Of a stretch of 64,000 bases of DNA, positions 34,604 to 43,156 are shown piece by piece (position 1 is the first letter of the stretch; each line of letters begins with the position of its first letter). Position numbers and translations under genes: made by a program. This stretch comes from Pukyongia sp963768085 (lineage in GTDB: Bacteria; Bacteroidota; Bacteroidia; Flavobacteriales; Flavobacteriaceae). The notes beneath the pieces were generated by a model. That model did not search any database. It was not told where the DNA came from and was given only the letters and a program-made list of their open reading frames with translations. Location of the stretch: positions 372,001 to 436,000 of the forward strand of contig CAVYGO010000002.1 of assembly GCA_963768085.1 (NCBI GenBank). The letters are read 5' to 3'.

Positions 34604-35230
34604 ATGAAAAAAACACTACTCACTTTAACTTTATTAACGTCATACAGCTTACTGGCTCAAGTTGGTTTAGGAACCACTAACCCGGAAACTGACTTTCATG
34701 TGATAGGCAACGTTTTAATACAAACCGAAATATCCAGAGAATCTCTTATAACAGTAGATCCGTTGGAAGAAGACTTTAAATTAGTCACAAGAAGTACAAA
34801 TAGTGAACCCGTAGGAGAATTATCCATCCTCAATGTAGAATCTTTATCTGTAGCCCCGATAAACACAATTGACTATCACATTTCTAATATTTCGCTGGAT
34901 AACGTTACGGATCTGGACTTGCAGTACCACGCCTCAAAATATGTGGTTGCTGTTTCGAATTTCAGATATGTTGGCGATGCCATAAAGAAATTAGTTCAAC
35001 CCGGAGATGATGAAGTAGGCCATTTTGTGGTACATACCTATACGAATAATGGTACCTGGCATCTTGAAATCCGTAACCGGACCTTAGACCTCGATCCCGG
35101 AGATTCCCTGGAATATTATGTAACGCTGGTGGTTTATAATAAATCTTACTATCGGCACCTCACGCCTATCGTTACCGAATTGAATGGTAACAATACCGGT
35201 ACTGCCAGTTCAATCCCTAATCTGTATTAA
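34604..35230 (+). CDS. Secreted protein, second of three tandem paralogs
   Basis: The 208-residue protein has a signal peptide (LLTLTLLTSYSLLAQ) and a mature start VGLGTTNPETDFHVIGNVLI, matching its neighbours. The conserved C-terminal part includes GTWHLEIRNRTLDL, corresponding to GTWHIIADYP in the first and GTWFIRAFGN in the third. Sequence identity outside these motifs is low, so the copies are old or fast-evolving. Its stop is 10 bases before the start of the third gene. The spacing suggests one transcript for all three. Confidence 0.6.
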   Translation: MKKTLLTLTLLTSYSLLAQVGLGTTNPETDFHVIGNVLIQTEISRESLITVDPLEEDFKLVTRSTNSEPVGELSILNVESLSVAPINTIDYHISNISLDNVTDLDLQYHASKYVVAVSNFRYVGDAIKKLVQPGDDEVGHFVVHTYTNNGTWHLEIRNRTLDLDPGDSLEYYVTLVVYNKSYYRHLTPIVTELNGNNTGTASSIPNLY

Positions 35231-35240
35231 TTCGGAAATT

Positions 35241-35909
35241 ATGAAATCAACTACTAGATATATCACTGTTTTATTGTGCTTAATTACCACCAATACTGTG
35301 TTGGCCCAGGTGGGAATCAATACATCCACTCCTACCGCCACGCTTGAAGTGGTGGGAGAAATGAAAGTGGAAGGAAGAATGTATTTTGAAAATCCGGGTC
35401 AGAATACAACCATACGAGGTTCTAAGTTACTTATCCAGAGCACGGATGCAACTATCAAAAAATACGACATCAATACCAGCAAATATGGTCCCATTAACTA
35501 TTCGCAATTTGTTTTCAATGAATTGTCTAAGGATGGGTTGCAGGATTATGACACGAAGATTTCAACTGAAGATTATATTGTGTCCATTCAGGGATATTAT
35601 TTTCTGGAAGCGAACACTACCGAAACCGATGTCATGTTACATAGTTTGACCACAAACGAGAATATTGAGGGATACCAGATCTACGCGTATGCAAATACTG
35701 TGACAGGCACCTGGTTTATCCGGGCATTTGGGAATAACTCCGAGTTCATGGCCAAGGCAAATGGAAATAATATGGTTCCTTCCGATATTGACTTATATCT
35801 TAATGTAATCATCTACAGACGCGGATTTATTGCAAAGTCGCAAAACAGTATCTCTATCAATATGAACGATACTGAAACAGGAACTGCTCCCCTTCCGTCG
35901 GGATTCTAG
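35241..35909 (+). CDS. Secreted protein, third of three tandem paralogs
   Basis: I choose the ATG at 35241 (MKSTTRYITVLLCLITTNTV) because the longer frame overlaps the previous gene. The 222-residue protein has a signal peptide and a mature start VGINTSTPTATLEVVGEMKV. Strand-rich motifs include GPINYSQFVFNE, DYDTKISTEDYIVSIQGYYF, and GTWFIRAFGNNSEF. It shares the head and GTW motifs with the two genes before it. A small membrane-protein gene starts 42 bases after its stop. Confidence 0.6.
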   Translation: MKSTTRYITVLLCLITTNTVLAQVGINTSTPTATLEVVGEMKVEGRMYFENPGQNTTIRGSKLLIQSTDATIKKYDINTSKYGPINYSQFVFNELSKDGLQDYDTKISTEDYIVSIQGYYFLEANTTETDVMLHSLTTNENIEGYQIYAYANTVTGTWFIRAFGNNSEFMAKANGNNMVPSDIDLYLNVIIYRRGFIAKSQNSISINMNDTETGTAPLPSGF

Positions 35910-35951
35910 TATTTCATAAACGGTTTGACTATATTTGGGCAAAACTTAAAT

Positions 35952-36065
35952 ATGCCTCTAGCTATAGGACTCTGGCAAGCTGTTATCATTCTTATTCTTA
36001 TCCTATTCATGCTCGGCCCCGTGCTATATCTAATTATAAAGGGGAAAAACGATAGGAAGAAATAG
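35952..36065 (+). CDS. 37-residue single-helix membrane protein
   Basis: A short ORF encodes MPLAIGLWQAVIILILIL, then FMLGPVLYLIIKGKNDRKK. The first part (GLWQAVIILILILFMLGP) recalls the TatA-type N-terminal 'WQ' helix, but the amphipathic helix and the usual acidic tail are lacking. It is preceded by a 42-base gap after the tandem cluster and ends 3 bases before the next gene, an operon-like arrangement that supports it being real. The final KGKNDRKK is a positive-inside tail, so the N-terminus is probably outside. Confidence 0.5.
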   Translation: MPLAIGLWQAVIILILILFMLGPVLYLIIKGKNDRKK

Positions 36066-36068
36066 GTC

Positions 36069-36497
36069 ATGTCTGATTATCCCGAAATCAGGGCACTAAA
36101 GGATTTTATTCAGCAGCATTCGATTAGAGTCGATACTTCGCCAGAAATCCCGGATATTTTCAACCTTGTTCCCGTAATTTTCACAATTCAGAATAAAAAA
36201 CAGCTTTGCTATATTCATGATGAATATAATGACCTTCAATTCAACGATCCCAGCGTAAGGGTAGTTCTTGCTCTCAGAGAATTTGAATTAGTAGAAGAAT
36301 CCACAGATTACTTGCACTGGTGCACCATGATGGGGATTGAAGCGAATTCTGAAGTGATACGAAATTATTACAAGGATACAGTGAGCATCATTCCGAAGTT
36401 CAAGTCTTACTTCAAGCGAAATGAGATAACTTCATTCATTTCAGACCTTGACTTTCAATTAAATTCGGGTGCCATGCAATTCCTGAGAAAACTTTAG
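36069..36497 (+). CDS. Soluble protein of unknown function
   Basis: The 142-residue protein lacks a signal peptide or membrane segment. It opens with a helix (PEIRALKDFIQQHSIRV), has a hydrophobic strand (LVPVIFTIQNKKQLCYIHDE), a central strand (VRVVLALREFELV), then TDYLHWCTMMGI. I do not recognise the fold. It begins 3 bases after the small membrane protein, so the two are probably co-expressed. The end overlaps neither neighbour; the convergent sialidase-like gene ends 3 bases later with no terminator visible. Confidence 0.5.
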   Translation: MSDYPEIRALKDFIQQHSIRVDTSPEIPDIFNLVPVIFTIQNKKQLCYIHDEYNDLQFNDPSVRVVLALREFELVEESTDYLHWCTMMGIEANSEVIRNYYKDTVSIIPKFKSYFKRNEITSFISDLDFQLNSGAMQFLRKL

Positions 36498-36500
36498 AAG

Positions 36501-38198
36501 TTATCTTTTTAGTATAACTTTTTGAAGATTCACATTTCCTTCAACATTCAAAGCAACAAAATAAAGTCCTTCAGCCATTCGCTGTCCGCCTGCATTAGTA
36601 CCATCCCACCTAACTTTTGTTGTTCCCGAGGTTACACCATCGAATAAGGTGTTTACTAATTGTCCCTGAATATTATAAACATCCATGCGCACATCCTGAT
36701 CATCTCCGGTATAGAATTGAAGGGTGGTTGTTTCTGAAAACGGATTCGGATAACTTACAAATCCATAGCCTTCGGCAGCAGCGATATCATCCATACCCAG
36801 GGTTCCGTCTGGAGAAATACGGGTGTAATAAACATCCTGACCGCCATTGAGGGTATTACACCAGGCTAAATGTGCATAATCATTATCAGATTTCATATCA
36901 TAATAATCCCCCATTTTATCCTGATTCGGATAACCGATGGTAGGATCGAAATCATCGGAAATAACGAGATAGTCATTCCAGGTATCACCCTGGTCATCAG
37001 ACCAGCAGTAAATAAGTTTTGAATCGACCGAACCGGTTGCCGCATTACTTGTATCGAGGTACGCCACATCTATTCTACCATTGGGCGCTACAGACATGGT
37101 GCCAAACCACTGAAAAGATGTACCGGTATCAATATTTACTCGAACAGGTGGCTCGAAACTAAGTCCTCCATCTGTACTGCGAGCAAACATAACATCGGCC
37201 GGATCATTGATCCCGGATCGTTCAACAGAACCCAACACATAAACATTTCCATCGCCAGGCCCTCCTGAATTATCTGTATCTATCCAGGCCTGACCTACCA
37301 GGCCAACAGGATTCACATCCGCCTGCGCATACACAACGCCATCCAGATCGACAGGGGTAACAAAATCCCAATCCACGACCTGTCCCGGATCTTTTGCATT
37401 GGTAGATTTAACCACGATCATCCCGCCGCCAGAACCATTTCTTCCAACCATGTACAGATCGCCGTTGCCATCTACTTTTAACGTGCCCCAGAAGGGTTGA
37501 TTATCTATTACAACGCAATCCTCGAAGGAATTGCTGCCATCCGTAGAACGCGTGAAGGCACCGGGTGAACAGGTGGTAAACGAAGTATTCCAGTAGGAAT
37601 AATTATGTCCTGCACTTGATCCTCCGCTCTTATCGATGGTCATCCATTGCTTATCTCCACCAAAGGCAGGAACAGGATTCTCCCAGGTTGTGCTCCCGTC
37701 TGTGATCTTGAAAACATCACAATCGAAAGTGCCTCTTAAACTATTGTAATAAAAATTTCCATCAGCATCGAAGTCAAGTACAGGGTCCGATCTGAAATTA
37801 CCGGGATCCAGGACACCGGGAAAGGTAAACGATAAACCACCGTTTAGGGAATAACCGTAACCCGCTTGTCTGAAATTACTCGCGATGTTATCGAACTGCC
37901 TCCACCCTATCACAATCCGATCCGGATTCGTAGGGTCTATGGCTATTGAAGTTTCATTTCCTGCATCCCCAACAATATTGTCACCATTGGCATCGACATT
38001 CACCTGGGTAGTAAAGAAATTAGCCGATCGGACATTGTAGGCAGGAGTTCTGGCTTGCCTGCTTTTATCAACAGGAACGAAAGGATCGTCCGGTACTTCA
38101 TTGTGCATTTCACGGATCTGCTCGGTATTCTGTGTAAACCCAGCAAAGGATGACACCAATAATACAAGAAGGATAAAGGGAATCTTATATAATTTCAT
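36501..38198 (-). CDS. Secreted sialidase-like BNR protein with T9SS sorting domain
   Basis: The 565-residue protein has a signal peptide (KIPFILLVLLVSSFAGFTQN) and a six-bladed propeller with Asp-box-like repeats (YSLNGGLSF, RSTDGGLSF, WSDDQGDTW) and TSIAIDPTNPDRIVIGWRQF at the start. Residues about 480-565 form a type A T9SS sorting domain (YPNPFSETTTLQFY, ending GNVNLQKVILKR). The layout fits exo-sialidase-like surface proteins, although the arginine triad cannot be confirmed by eye. It is probably secreted and surface-associated. It is monocistronic. Confidence 0.8.
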   Translation of the reverse strand: MKLYKIPFILLVLLVSSFAGFTQNTEQIREMHNEVPDDPFVPVDKSRQARTPAYNVRSANFFTTQVNVDANGDNIVGDAGNETSIAIDPTNPDRIVIGWRQFDNIASNFRQAGYGYSLNGGLSFTFPGVLDPGNFRSDPVLDFDADGNFYYNSLRGTFDCDVFKITDGSTTWENPVPAFGGDKQWMTIDKSGGSSAGHNYSYWNTSFTTCSPGAFTRSTDGSNSFEDCVVIDNQPFWGTLKVDGNGDLYMVGRNGSGGGMIVVKSTNAKDPGQVVDWDFVTPVDLDGVVYAQADVNPVGLVGQAWIDTDNSGGPGDGNVYVLGSVERSGINDPADVMFARSTDGGLSFEPPVRVNIDTGTSFQWFGTMSVAPNGRIDVAYLDTSNAATGSVDSKLIYCWSDDQGDTWNDYLVISDDFDPTIGYPNQDKMGDYYDMKSDNDYAHLAWCNTLNGGQDVYYTRISPDGTLGMDDIAAAEGYGFVSYPNPFSETTTLQFYTGDDQDVRMDVYNIQGQLVNTLFDGVTSGTTKVRWDGTNAGGQRMAEGLYFVALNVEGNVNLQKVILKR

Positions 38199-38306
38199 AG
38201 CAATATATTTCTGAATTTTAAATTGAATTTTAAAGATAATGGATTCCTTTCTCTTAAACCGGCACGAATTTCAAAACCAGTCTTGATTTATAAATTAAAG
38301 GTGAAT

Positions 38307-38843
38307 TCAGTCTTCAATATGAATAGGAACCTGCTCCTTAGACGATATACTCCAGTGCTCGTCGTAAATAGATTTGTATTTTATTTTATAATCAAAGTCC
38401 TCTTCCATTAGCTTCTGAACGACCTTTAGAAATGTTTGATAGCTTGTCTCATCACCCCCAACCACAAGTATATTACGCTCGGCAGAAGAAGGTATGGCAA
38501 CACCTACCTGTAATGTAGTTGTATTGATAAAGTTTACGCTATCCATCTCCGGAACCTGTTCTTTGAGGAATTCGTAAAATTCCATATCGTACATCTTGTT
38601 CTTATAATAGATCTTTCGGCTTTCAACAATGGCCGGCCCTACTCCGTAGTTCACGATAGAAATTGAATACGTATTATTCGCACTGTTATTGGCCGAATCC
38701 AACATAAGATAAGGCATGACCGAACGACGGCTCTGCTCTTCGATGATATTGGTTTGCCGTACAAAAATGTATAACGTAAATAAGCTAATTGCAAGGGCGA
38801 CGACACTCACTATTTTATCCGATGTCCAGAACTTCTTTTTCAT
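38307..38843 (-). CDS. Membrane-anchored protein of unknown function
   Basis: The 178-residue protein has one N-terminal transmembrane helix (IVSVVALAISLFTLYIFV) just after a Lys-rich start, so the bulk lies outside the cytoplasm if positive-inside holds. The extracytoplasmic part has strand-rich motifs (YSISIVNYGVGPAIVESR, AERNILVVGGDETSYQTF). It resembles small inner-membrane proteins of Bacteroidota with an immunoglobulin-like domain, but I cannot name the family. It is preceded and followed by genes on both strands and appears monocistronic. Confidence 0.5.
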   Translation of the reverse strand: MKKKFWTSDKIVSVVALAISLFTLYIFVRQTNIIEEQSRRSVMPYLMLDSANNSANNTYSISIVNYGVGPAIVESRKIYYKNKMYDMEFYEFLKEQVPEMDSVNFINTTTLQVGVAIPSSAERNILVVGGDETSYQTFLKVVQKLMEEDFDYKIKYKSIYDEHWSISSKEQVPIHIED

Positions 38844-39049
38844 TTCTCAAGGTTAGTTTAACCTCAAATTTATAAAAAGTCACGATACTGGCATTTTTTT
38901 TGATTCGCATGATAGGTGTAACACTAAATCCATCACAGTATGCGAATCAGGCGAAATTCACCTTCCGTCAATGCCGGTAGCATCTAAACTAAAATAATCG
39001 AATATTTGTAAGAAAATACTTATATTGTGCGTCCAAAATCCCCCGTATT

Positions 39050-39697
39050 ATGAAGAAAACGTTATTTGCCATCATCCTATTGGTTTTTACCTTCCAACTA
39101 ACTGTTAGAGCGCAACTGCGTCCTATTAAGATCGTCGATGAACGAGTTAATAATCGTTTGATGATATATGCTATTAATGAAAACGAGCAAGACCTTGATA
39201 TCGCCATCGAGATCAACGGCTCCGGGTTTCGGCAAAGAGCAGGTACGCCAAGGTTTCACCGAATTCCGATGGCGTCTAAAATCAATATAGCCAGCCTGGT
39301 TGTTGAACGAGGACAGAAACCGGTTTATACCTACGAACTAACAGTTAGGGACAGCTTATCCCGACGTGTAGTTCGCAAGCCCGCTGTTCAGGTTAAGATC
39401 GATCCGCGAAAGAATATACTGGTATACCTCAAAGAGGGCTGCTCCTCTTGCGATAGTCTAATTACCGACCTCTCAAGAAGCTATTATAACTACCGTATAA
39501 TGGATCTGGAAGAAAAACCGGAGGTTAAGAAATTCTTGATTAAAACCTTCCAATTCACCAGAACCCCTTACGATTCTATTACAAACCCCATTGTTAGCCT
39601 GGGAGGCACACTCTATTCGGAAATTGAAAATTTCGATCAGTTACTGGAGAAACTAAATACAGAGGAGAGTGATATAAAGGAAGATGAAAAAAATTAA
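39050..39697 (+). CDS. Exported protein with CxxC glutaredoxin/thioredoxin-like C-terminal domain
   Basis: The 215-residue protein has a signal peptide (TLFAIILLVFTFQLTVRAQ). Residues about 30-120 look beta-rich (IAIEINGSGFRQRAG, YTYELTVRDSLSR). The last ~85 residues form a thioredoxin-like segment: strand KNILVYLKEG, then CSSC (the CxxC redox pair), then helix DSLITDLSRSY, strand YRIMDL, and TPYDSITNPIVSLGG, where the cis-Pro of the fold would be expected. It may handle disulfides in the periplasm. The N-terminal domain is unrecognised. Confidence 0.6.
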   Translation: MKKTLFAIILLVFTFQLTVRAQLRPIKIVDERVNNRLMIYAINENEQDLDIAIEINGSGFRQRAGTPRFHRIPMASKINIASLVVERGQKPVYTYELTVRDSLSRRVVRKPAVQVKIDPRKNILVYLKEGCSSCDSLITDLSRSYYNYRIMDLEEKPEVKKFLIKTFQFTRTPYDSITNPIVSLGGTLYSEIENFDQLLEKLNTEESDIKEDEKN

Positions 39698-39719
39698 ACT
39701 CGCTTTAATCGTTCAGTTT

Positions 39720-40391
39720 CTACTGCTTTAAAACGTCTATTGCTGCCTTATTACCAGTAAGCAGATTCCATTCTGCGGCTGAAATAAGCTGTCCTTGATC
39801 ATTGTATACATGTAATTCGGCGGTATTGGGACCTGAAGTTCCCTGGTTGAGTGCCTGGAAGATTATTTGATTATTACCTTCCTGAAGTGTGAGGGTGAAT
39901 CCTTTAAAGGATCCGCCAAGGGTAATATCCGATTTAACAATATCTCCGTTTGCATATACCCGTATACGATCTCCATCCACATATTCGTGATCCCTGTACT
40001 TAATCATAACGAAGCCTCCTGAGGTGGCCACATTACCGAGGAATTGATCTCGTCCATATTTTTCTTCAGCCTTCTTGTCTTTCTTAAAAGCTTTAGGTAC
40101 GATGTTCGAAGTATAATCCATTAATCCGTCGCCCTGGGTAAAATCTACCTTATCTTCTTCATCCGAAATATCGATATTTGAATTTGGTCTTAGGGAAGGG
40201 TCCAGGTTAGTTAGACTCGGCTGCTTCAGGGCCGGGAGCTCAACGCCACTTGGATTCTTAAAATCATCTTCAACGGGATCTAATTCCACCTGGACATTCC
40301 GATTGTCGATCTGAGCAGATAATGCAGGCACATATAACAATACCAATACAAATAATATATAAAGTCGCATGGGGATTTTTTCTGATTTCAT
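39720..40391 (-). CDS. Secreted protein of unknown function, downstream of the M14 peptidase
   Basis: The protein is 223 residues from ATG 40391, or shorter by seven from ATG 40370, where MRLYILFVLVLLYVPALSAQ is a signal peptide. The middle is acidic and low-complexity (SNIDISDEEDKVDFTQGDG). The C-terminal ~110 residues form a beta-sandwich-like domain (MIKYRDHEYVDGDRIRVYAN, IIFQALNQGTSGPNTAEL). The gene starts 31 bases after the M14 stop on the same strand and is the last of an apparent three-gene unit. Confidence 0.55.
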   Translation of the reverse strand: MKSEKIPMRLYILFVLVLLYVPALSAQIDNRNVQVELDPVEDDFKNPSGVELPALKQPSLTNLDPSLRPNSNIDISDEEDKVDFTQGDGLMDYTSNIVPKAFKKDKKAEEKYGRDQFLGNVATSGGFVMIKYRDHEYVDGDRIRVYANGDIVKSDITLGGSFKGFTLTLQEGNNQIIFQALNQGTSGPNTAELHVYNDQGQLISAAEWNLLTGNKAAIDVLKQ

Positions 40392-40422
40392 AGCAACAAT
40401 TGCACCAAACGGGTTCCGACTA

Positions 40423-42744
40423 CTATAATTTAACCAATTTTTTAACGGACAGAACGCTTCCTTTAGTATTAAGTACCCTAACGAAATAAATTCCAGGTGA
40501 TAAGGACGCTGTTACGTTTACCTTTATACCATTGCCTTCCGTTGTAAAATTAACTTCAATAGTTCTGCCTGAGACATCTCTTAGCCGGATTTCGTTAACT
40601 TCTGAAATTATATCCTGAGTAGCTTTCACATTAAACCCATCACTATCGAATGGATTCGGATATACAGCAATACGCTCAGTGTCAACGACCGTATTATTCA
40701 AGGTTTCTGTATCATAGGTTGCTACGGTGAAATCGTCGAAATAAAAGCCATCACCGGGTATAAACCCGTCCGTTTCCATGGTAAACCGAAAACGAACGTC
40801 GGTAAAGTCGGAATAAGCCTCGAGATCGAACAATTCTACCTTCCAGTCATTATTCCGTGAGTATTCCTCTAAGGTGGTCCAGGCAGCGCCTCCATTTGTT
40901 GAAATTTCGAATTTCGCATTATCGTCGCTTTCAATAGACCATTTTGTGGCAAAGCTGACAACCGGTCTTGTATCACCCGTAAAATCGAAACTCTGGTTGA
41001 GTTCAAAAGTATTCGAACTGTCGTTTTCTCCATTCCCACCGTTTGAATCACCAAAACTGAAATCACCGCTGTAAGAATCATCTCCTACCTCACTCCAGGG
41101 GATACCGTTCCCGGCAGCGGTCCAGTTTGTATCGCCATTCTCAGCATCATCGAAAAACAAGATCGTTCCCTCTCCCACAAATATTGGGATATCGATAGAC
41201 TCGTTCACAACTGTATCCTGATAGGTGGTTACCGTAAGAACGAATGAGCTCCCTGTAAATGAAGGATCCAGCGTAATTATAAACGGGCTCGCGTTATTAT
41301 CTTTTTTTGTCCGAGCGGCCACATTACCATAATCATTAGCGGTGGGTACAATCACATTCGGATCCGTTGTAGACAGTATCACGCTTACATTTTGCGCTAC
41401 TGCACCTACTCCGGTATTCTTAATTTCTACAACAAGTTCGAACGATTCTCCCGGAAGGGCGTCTCCGATTTGCATATGACTTTGCACATCGAGGTATGCT
41501 CCTGAAATCCAGGACTGATAAAATAAAGCCCTGAGGTTCTCGTCCACCAGATCGAAAATCGTGCTGGGTGTAGGCCAGAAACCATCTCCGTCTATCTCGG
41601 GAGTCCATCCGTAAATGCCTTCGGAGTGTAAGTAATCACGGGTCGTACCACAACTTGTGTATCCAAGCATCTGAGCGGTGACTCCGTAAGGATAATCATT
41701 ATCATCCAGAAATGAGGAAGCCCATTCAGAATAGATCGCAAAATCCGGAGGTGAGGTATTAAAACCATAAGGCATTAGATAACTACCGGCAGTGGAATGT
41801 ATTGAAAAAGAAGTATTGGGTTGTATTAAGGCGAGAAAATCCTTTACAGCTGTAGATTCCGGTTCCGAGAAAGGAGCAGACCCCCTGTAAGTACCTGAAC
41901 AAGGATCGGCACTGGAACAAGAGCCATTAGCAGCATAACCAAAACTATAATTTCTGTTGAGGTCAACTCCCACACATCCTCCTCCATTAGGATTCCTGTT
42001 TTTACGCCAAAAACCACCTCCATTCGGATTGGTTGTCTCATTATAAACGTATCCATCAGGATTCACAATTGGAACAAAGTACAGTTCACGATTGTCGATA
42101 AGGTATTCTACCATAGGATCGGTAGCATAGTTTTCCAATAACCAGAACATATAATTAATATTCGTTGCCATCGCTAGGGGTTCACGAGCGTGATGCACAC
42201 CATCAAAGTAAGCGGCTGGTTCAGGTTCATCAATATCGGGATTGTCTGAGATCTTCACCATCCATATGGGGCGCCCCTCTATACTGGTTCCTATGCTGCT
42301 TTTGGCAGTGACCAGATTAGGATAGTTTGTCTTCATTTCATCCAGTTTGGTTTCCAGTTCAGTGAATGTGTAAAATCCTCCCATGGAACCCAGATCGAAT
42401 CCATCGGCAACGAAAGCTGAACGAGTCATATTTTGAATATTGAAGGCATCTTCTGCCACCATTTGCTCGTAATACACACTGAAATCCGGTATTACCACCT
42501 CGTACTGAAAGTTATGGTAGCGGAGTTTGGAAATTTCATCTGCGGTAACATACAAATATATGCTGTTCTTATCCTCGAATTCGGGATGGTCTATATCGAA
42601 ATCAAGTCCGGCAAGACGCTCCATTTCAGAGGTATCTCCCAATGTAACTCTCACTTTACTATAGACGGTTTCTTGTGAATGAACTGTTGTGCTGAACACA
42701 ATAAACAACAACAATAAAAATGGTATGGTTCTGATATTTTTCAA
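40423..42744 (-). CDS. Secreted M14 zinc carboxypeptidase with T9SS sorting domain
   Basis: The 773-residue protein has a signal peptide (TIPFLLLLFIVFSTTVHSQ) and an M14 domain: zinc ligands His185 and Glu188 in GVHHAREPLA, substrate Asn-Arg in DLNRNYSF, His316 in SFSIHSTAG and the catalytic Glu383 in TPEIDGDGFW. Beyond the catalytic domain come beta-sandwich regions (LDPSFTGSSFVLTVTTY, SDFTDVRFRFTMETDG) and a T9SS sorting tail (VYPNPFDSDGFNVK, ending SVLSVKKLVKL). The start is a TTG that overlaps the stop of a 55-residue ORF (TTGA), suggesting translational coupling. It is probably a surface or secreted peptidase. Confidence 0.85.
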   Translation of the reverse strand: MKNIRTIPFLLLLFIVFSTTVHSQETVYSKVRVTLGDTSEMERLAGLDFDIDHPEFEDKNSIYLYVTADEISKLRYHNFQYEVVIPDFSVYYEQMVAEDAFNIQNMTRSAFVADGFDLGSMGGFYTFTELETKLDEMKTNYPNLVTAKSSIGTSIEGRPIWMVKISDNPDIDEPEPAAYFDGVHHAREPLAMATNINYMFWLLENYATDPMVEYLIDNRELYFVPIVNPDGYVYNETTNPNGGGFWRKNRNPNGGGCVGVDLNRNYSFGYAANGSCSSADPCSGTYRGSAPFSEPESTAVKDFLALIQPNTSFSIHSTAGSYLMPYGFNTSPPDFAIYSEWASSFLDDNDYPYGVTAQMLGYTSCGTTRDYLHSEGIYGWTPEIDGDGFWPTPSTIFDLVDENLRALFYQSWISGAYLDVQSHMQIGDALPGESFELVVEIKNTGVGAVAQNVSVILSTTDPNVIVPTANDYGNVAARTKKDNNASPFIITLDPSFTGSSFVLTVTTYQDTVVNESIDIPIFVGEGTILFFDDAENGDTNWTAAGNGIPWSEVGDDSYSGDFSFGDSNGGNGENDSSNTFELNQSFDFTGDTRPVVSFATKWSIESDDNAKFEISTNGGAAWTTLEEYSRNNDWKVELFDLEAYSDFTDVRFRFTMETDGFIPGDGFYFDDFTVATYDTETLNNTVVDTERIAVYPNPFDSDGFNVKATQDIISEVNEIRLRDVSGRTIEVNFTTEGNGIKVNVTASLSPGIYFVRVLNTKGSVLSVKKLVKL

Positions 42745-42908
42745 CTTGACTGTTTCTTTTTTCTTTTCAGGAACACAAGGTACAAAATTACTATGACCAC
42801 AGGTATAATAAGGTAAATGATAAGATCGGCCGTGTTCGACAGATCTACCGGTGTATTATCATCGGGATGTGGTACCCCTGAAGGTATCTGAAGAAATAAA
42901 TTTTGCAT
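42741..42908 (-). CDS. 55-residue membrane protein overlapping the M14 start
   Basis: This ORF encodes an N-terminal PSGVPHPDDNTPVDL segment, one transmembrane helix (LIIYLIIPVVIVILYLVFL) and a basic tail (KRKKKQSS). Its TGA shares bases with the TTG start of the M14 gene, a compact reinitiation signal. This position is unusual for a random ORF and supports expression. Small proteins of this layout (acidic-proline start, helix, Lys/Arg tail) occur in flavobacteria, sometimes with unrelated names in annotation. The function is unknown. Confidence 0.6.
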   Translation of the reverse strand: MQNLFLQIPSGVPHPDDNTPVDLSNTADLIIYLIIPVVIVILYLVFLKRKKKQSS

Positions 42909-43121
42909 CGTAAATACTATCGTTCAATTTTTCAATTAAAATAAGGAATTATTAAGTCGGTCATTTCAATTTTAACATTTTATGACCCACTTATTTATTA
43001 TAGCTCCTAATCGCATAGCTAAGAAGATATGAAAAACCAGTAGGTAATTCTTATTAATACATGATCGTATTTTTAACATAACAATAGCAATTTTTAGGGC
43101 TAATGATCTGGTAACATGAAA

Positions 43122-43129
43122 TACATTTG
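43122..43129 (+). promoter_or_regulatory. Candidate -7 element before the OmpA-family gene
   Basis: TACATTTG matches TAnnTTTG exactly, 28 bases before the ATG at 43157. No clear -33 TTG is present. Confidence 0.35.
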
Positions 43130-43156
43130 TTATTACAAACCTTAATACTTAGTAAT

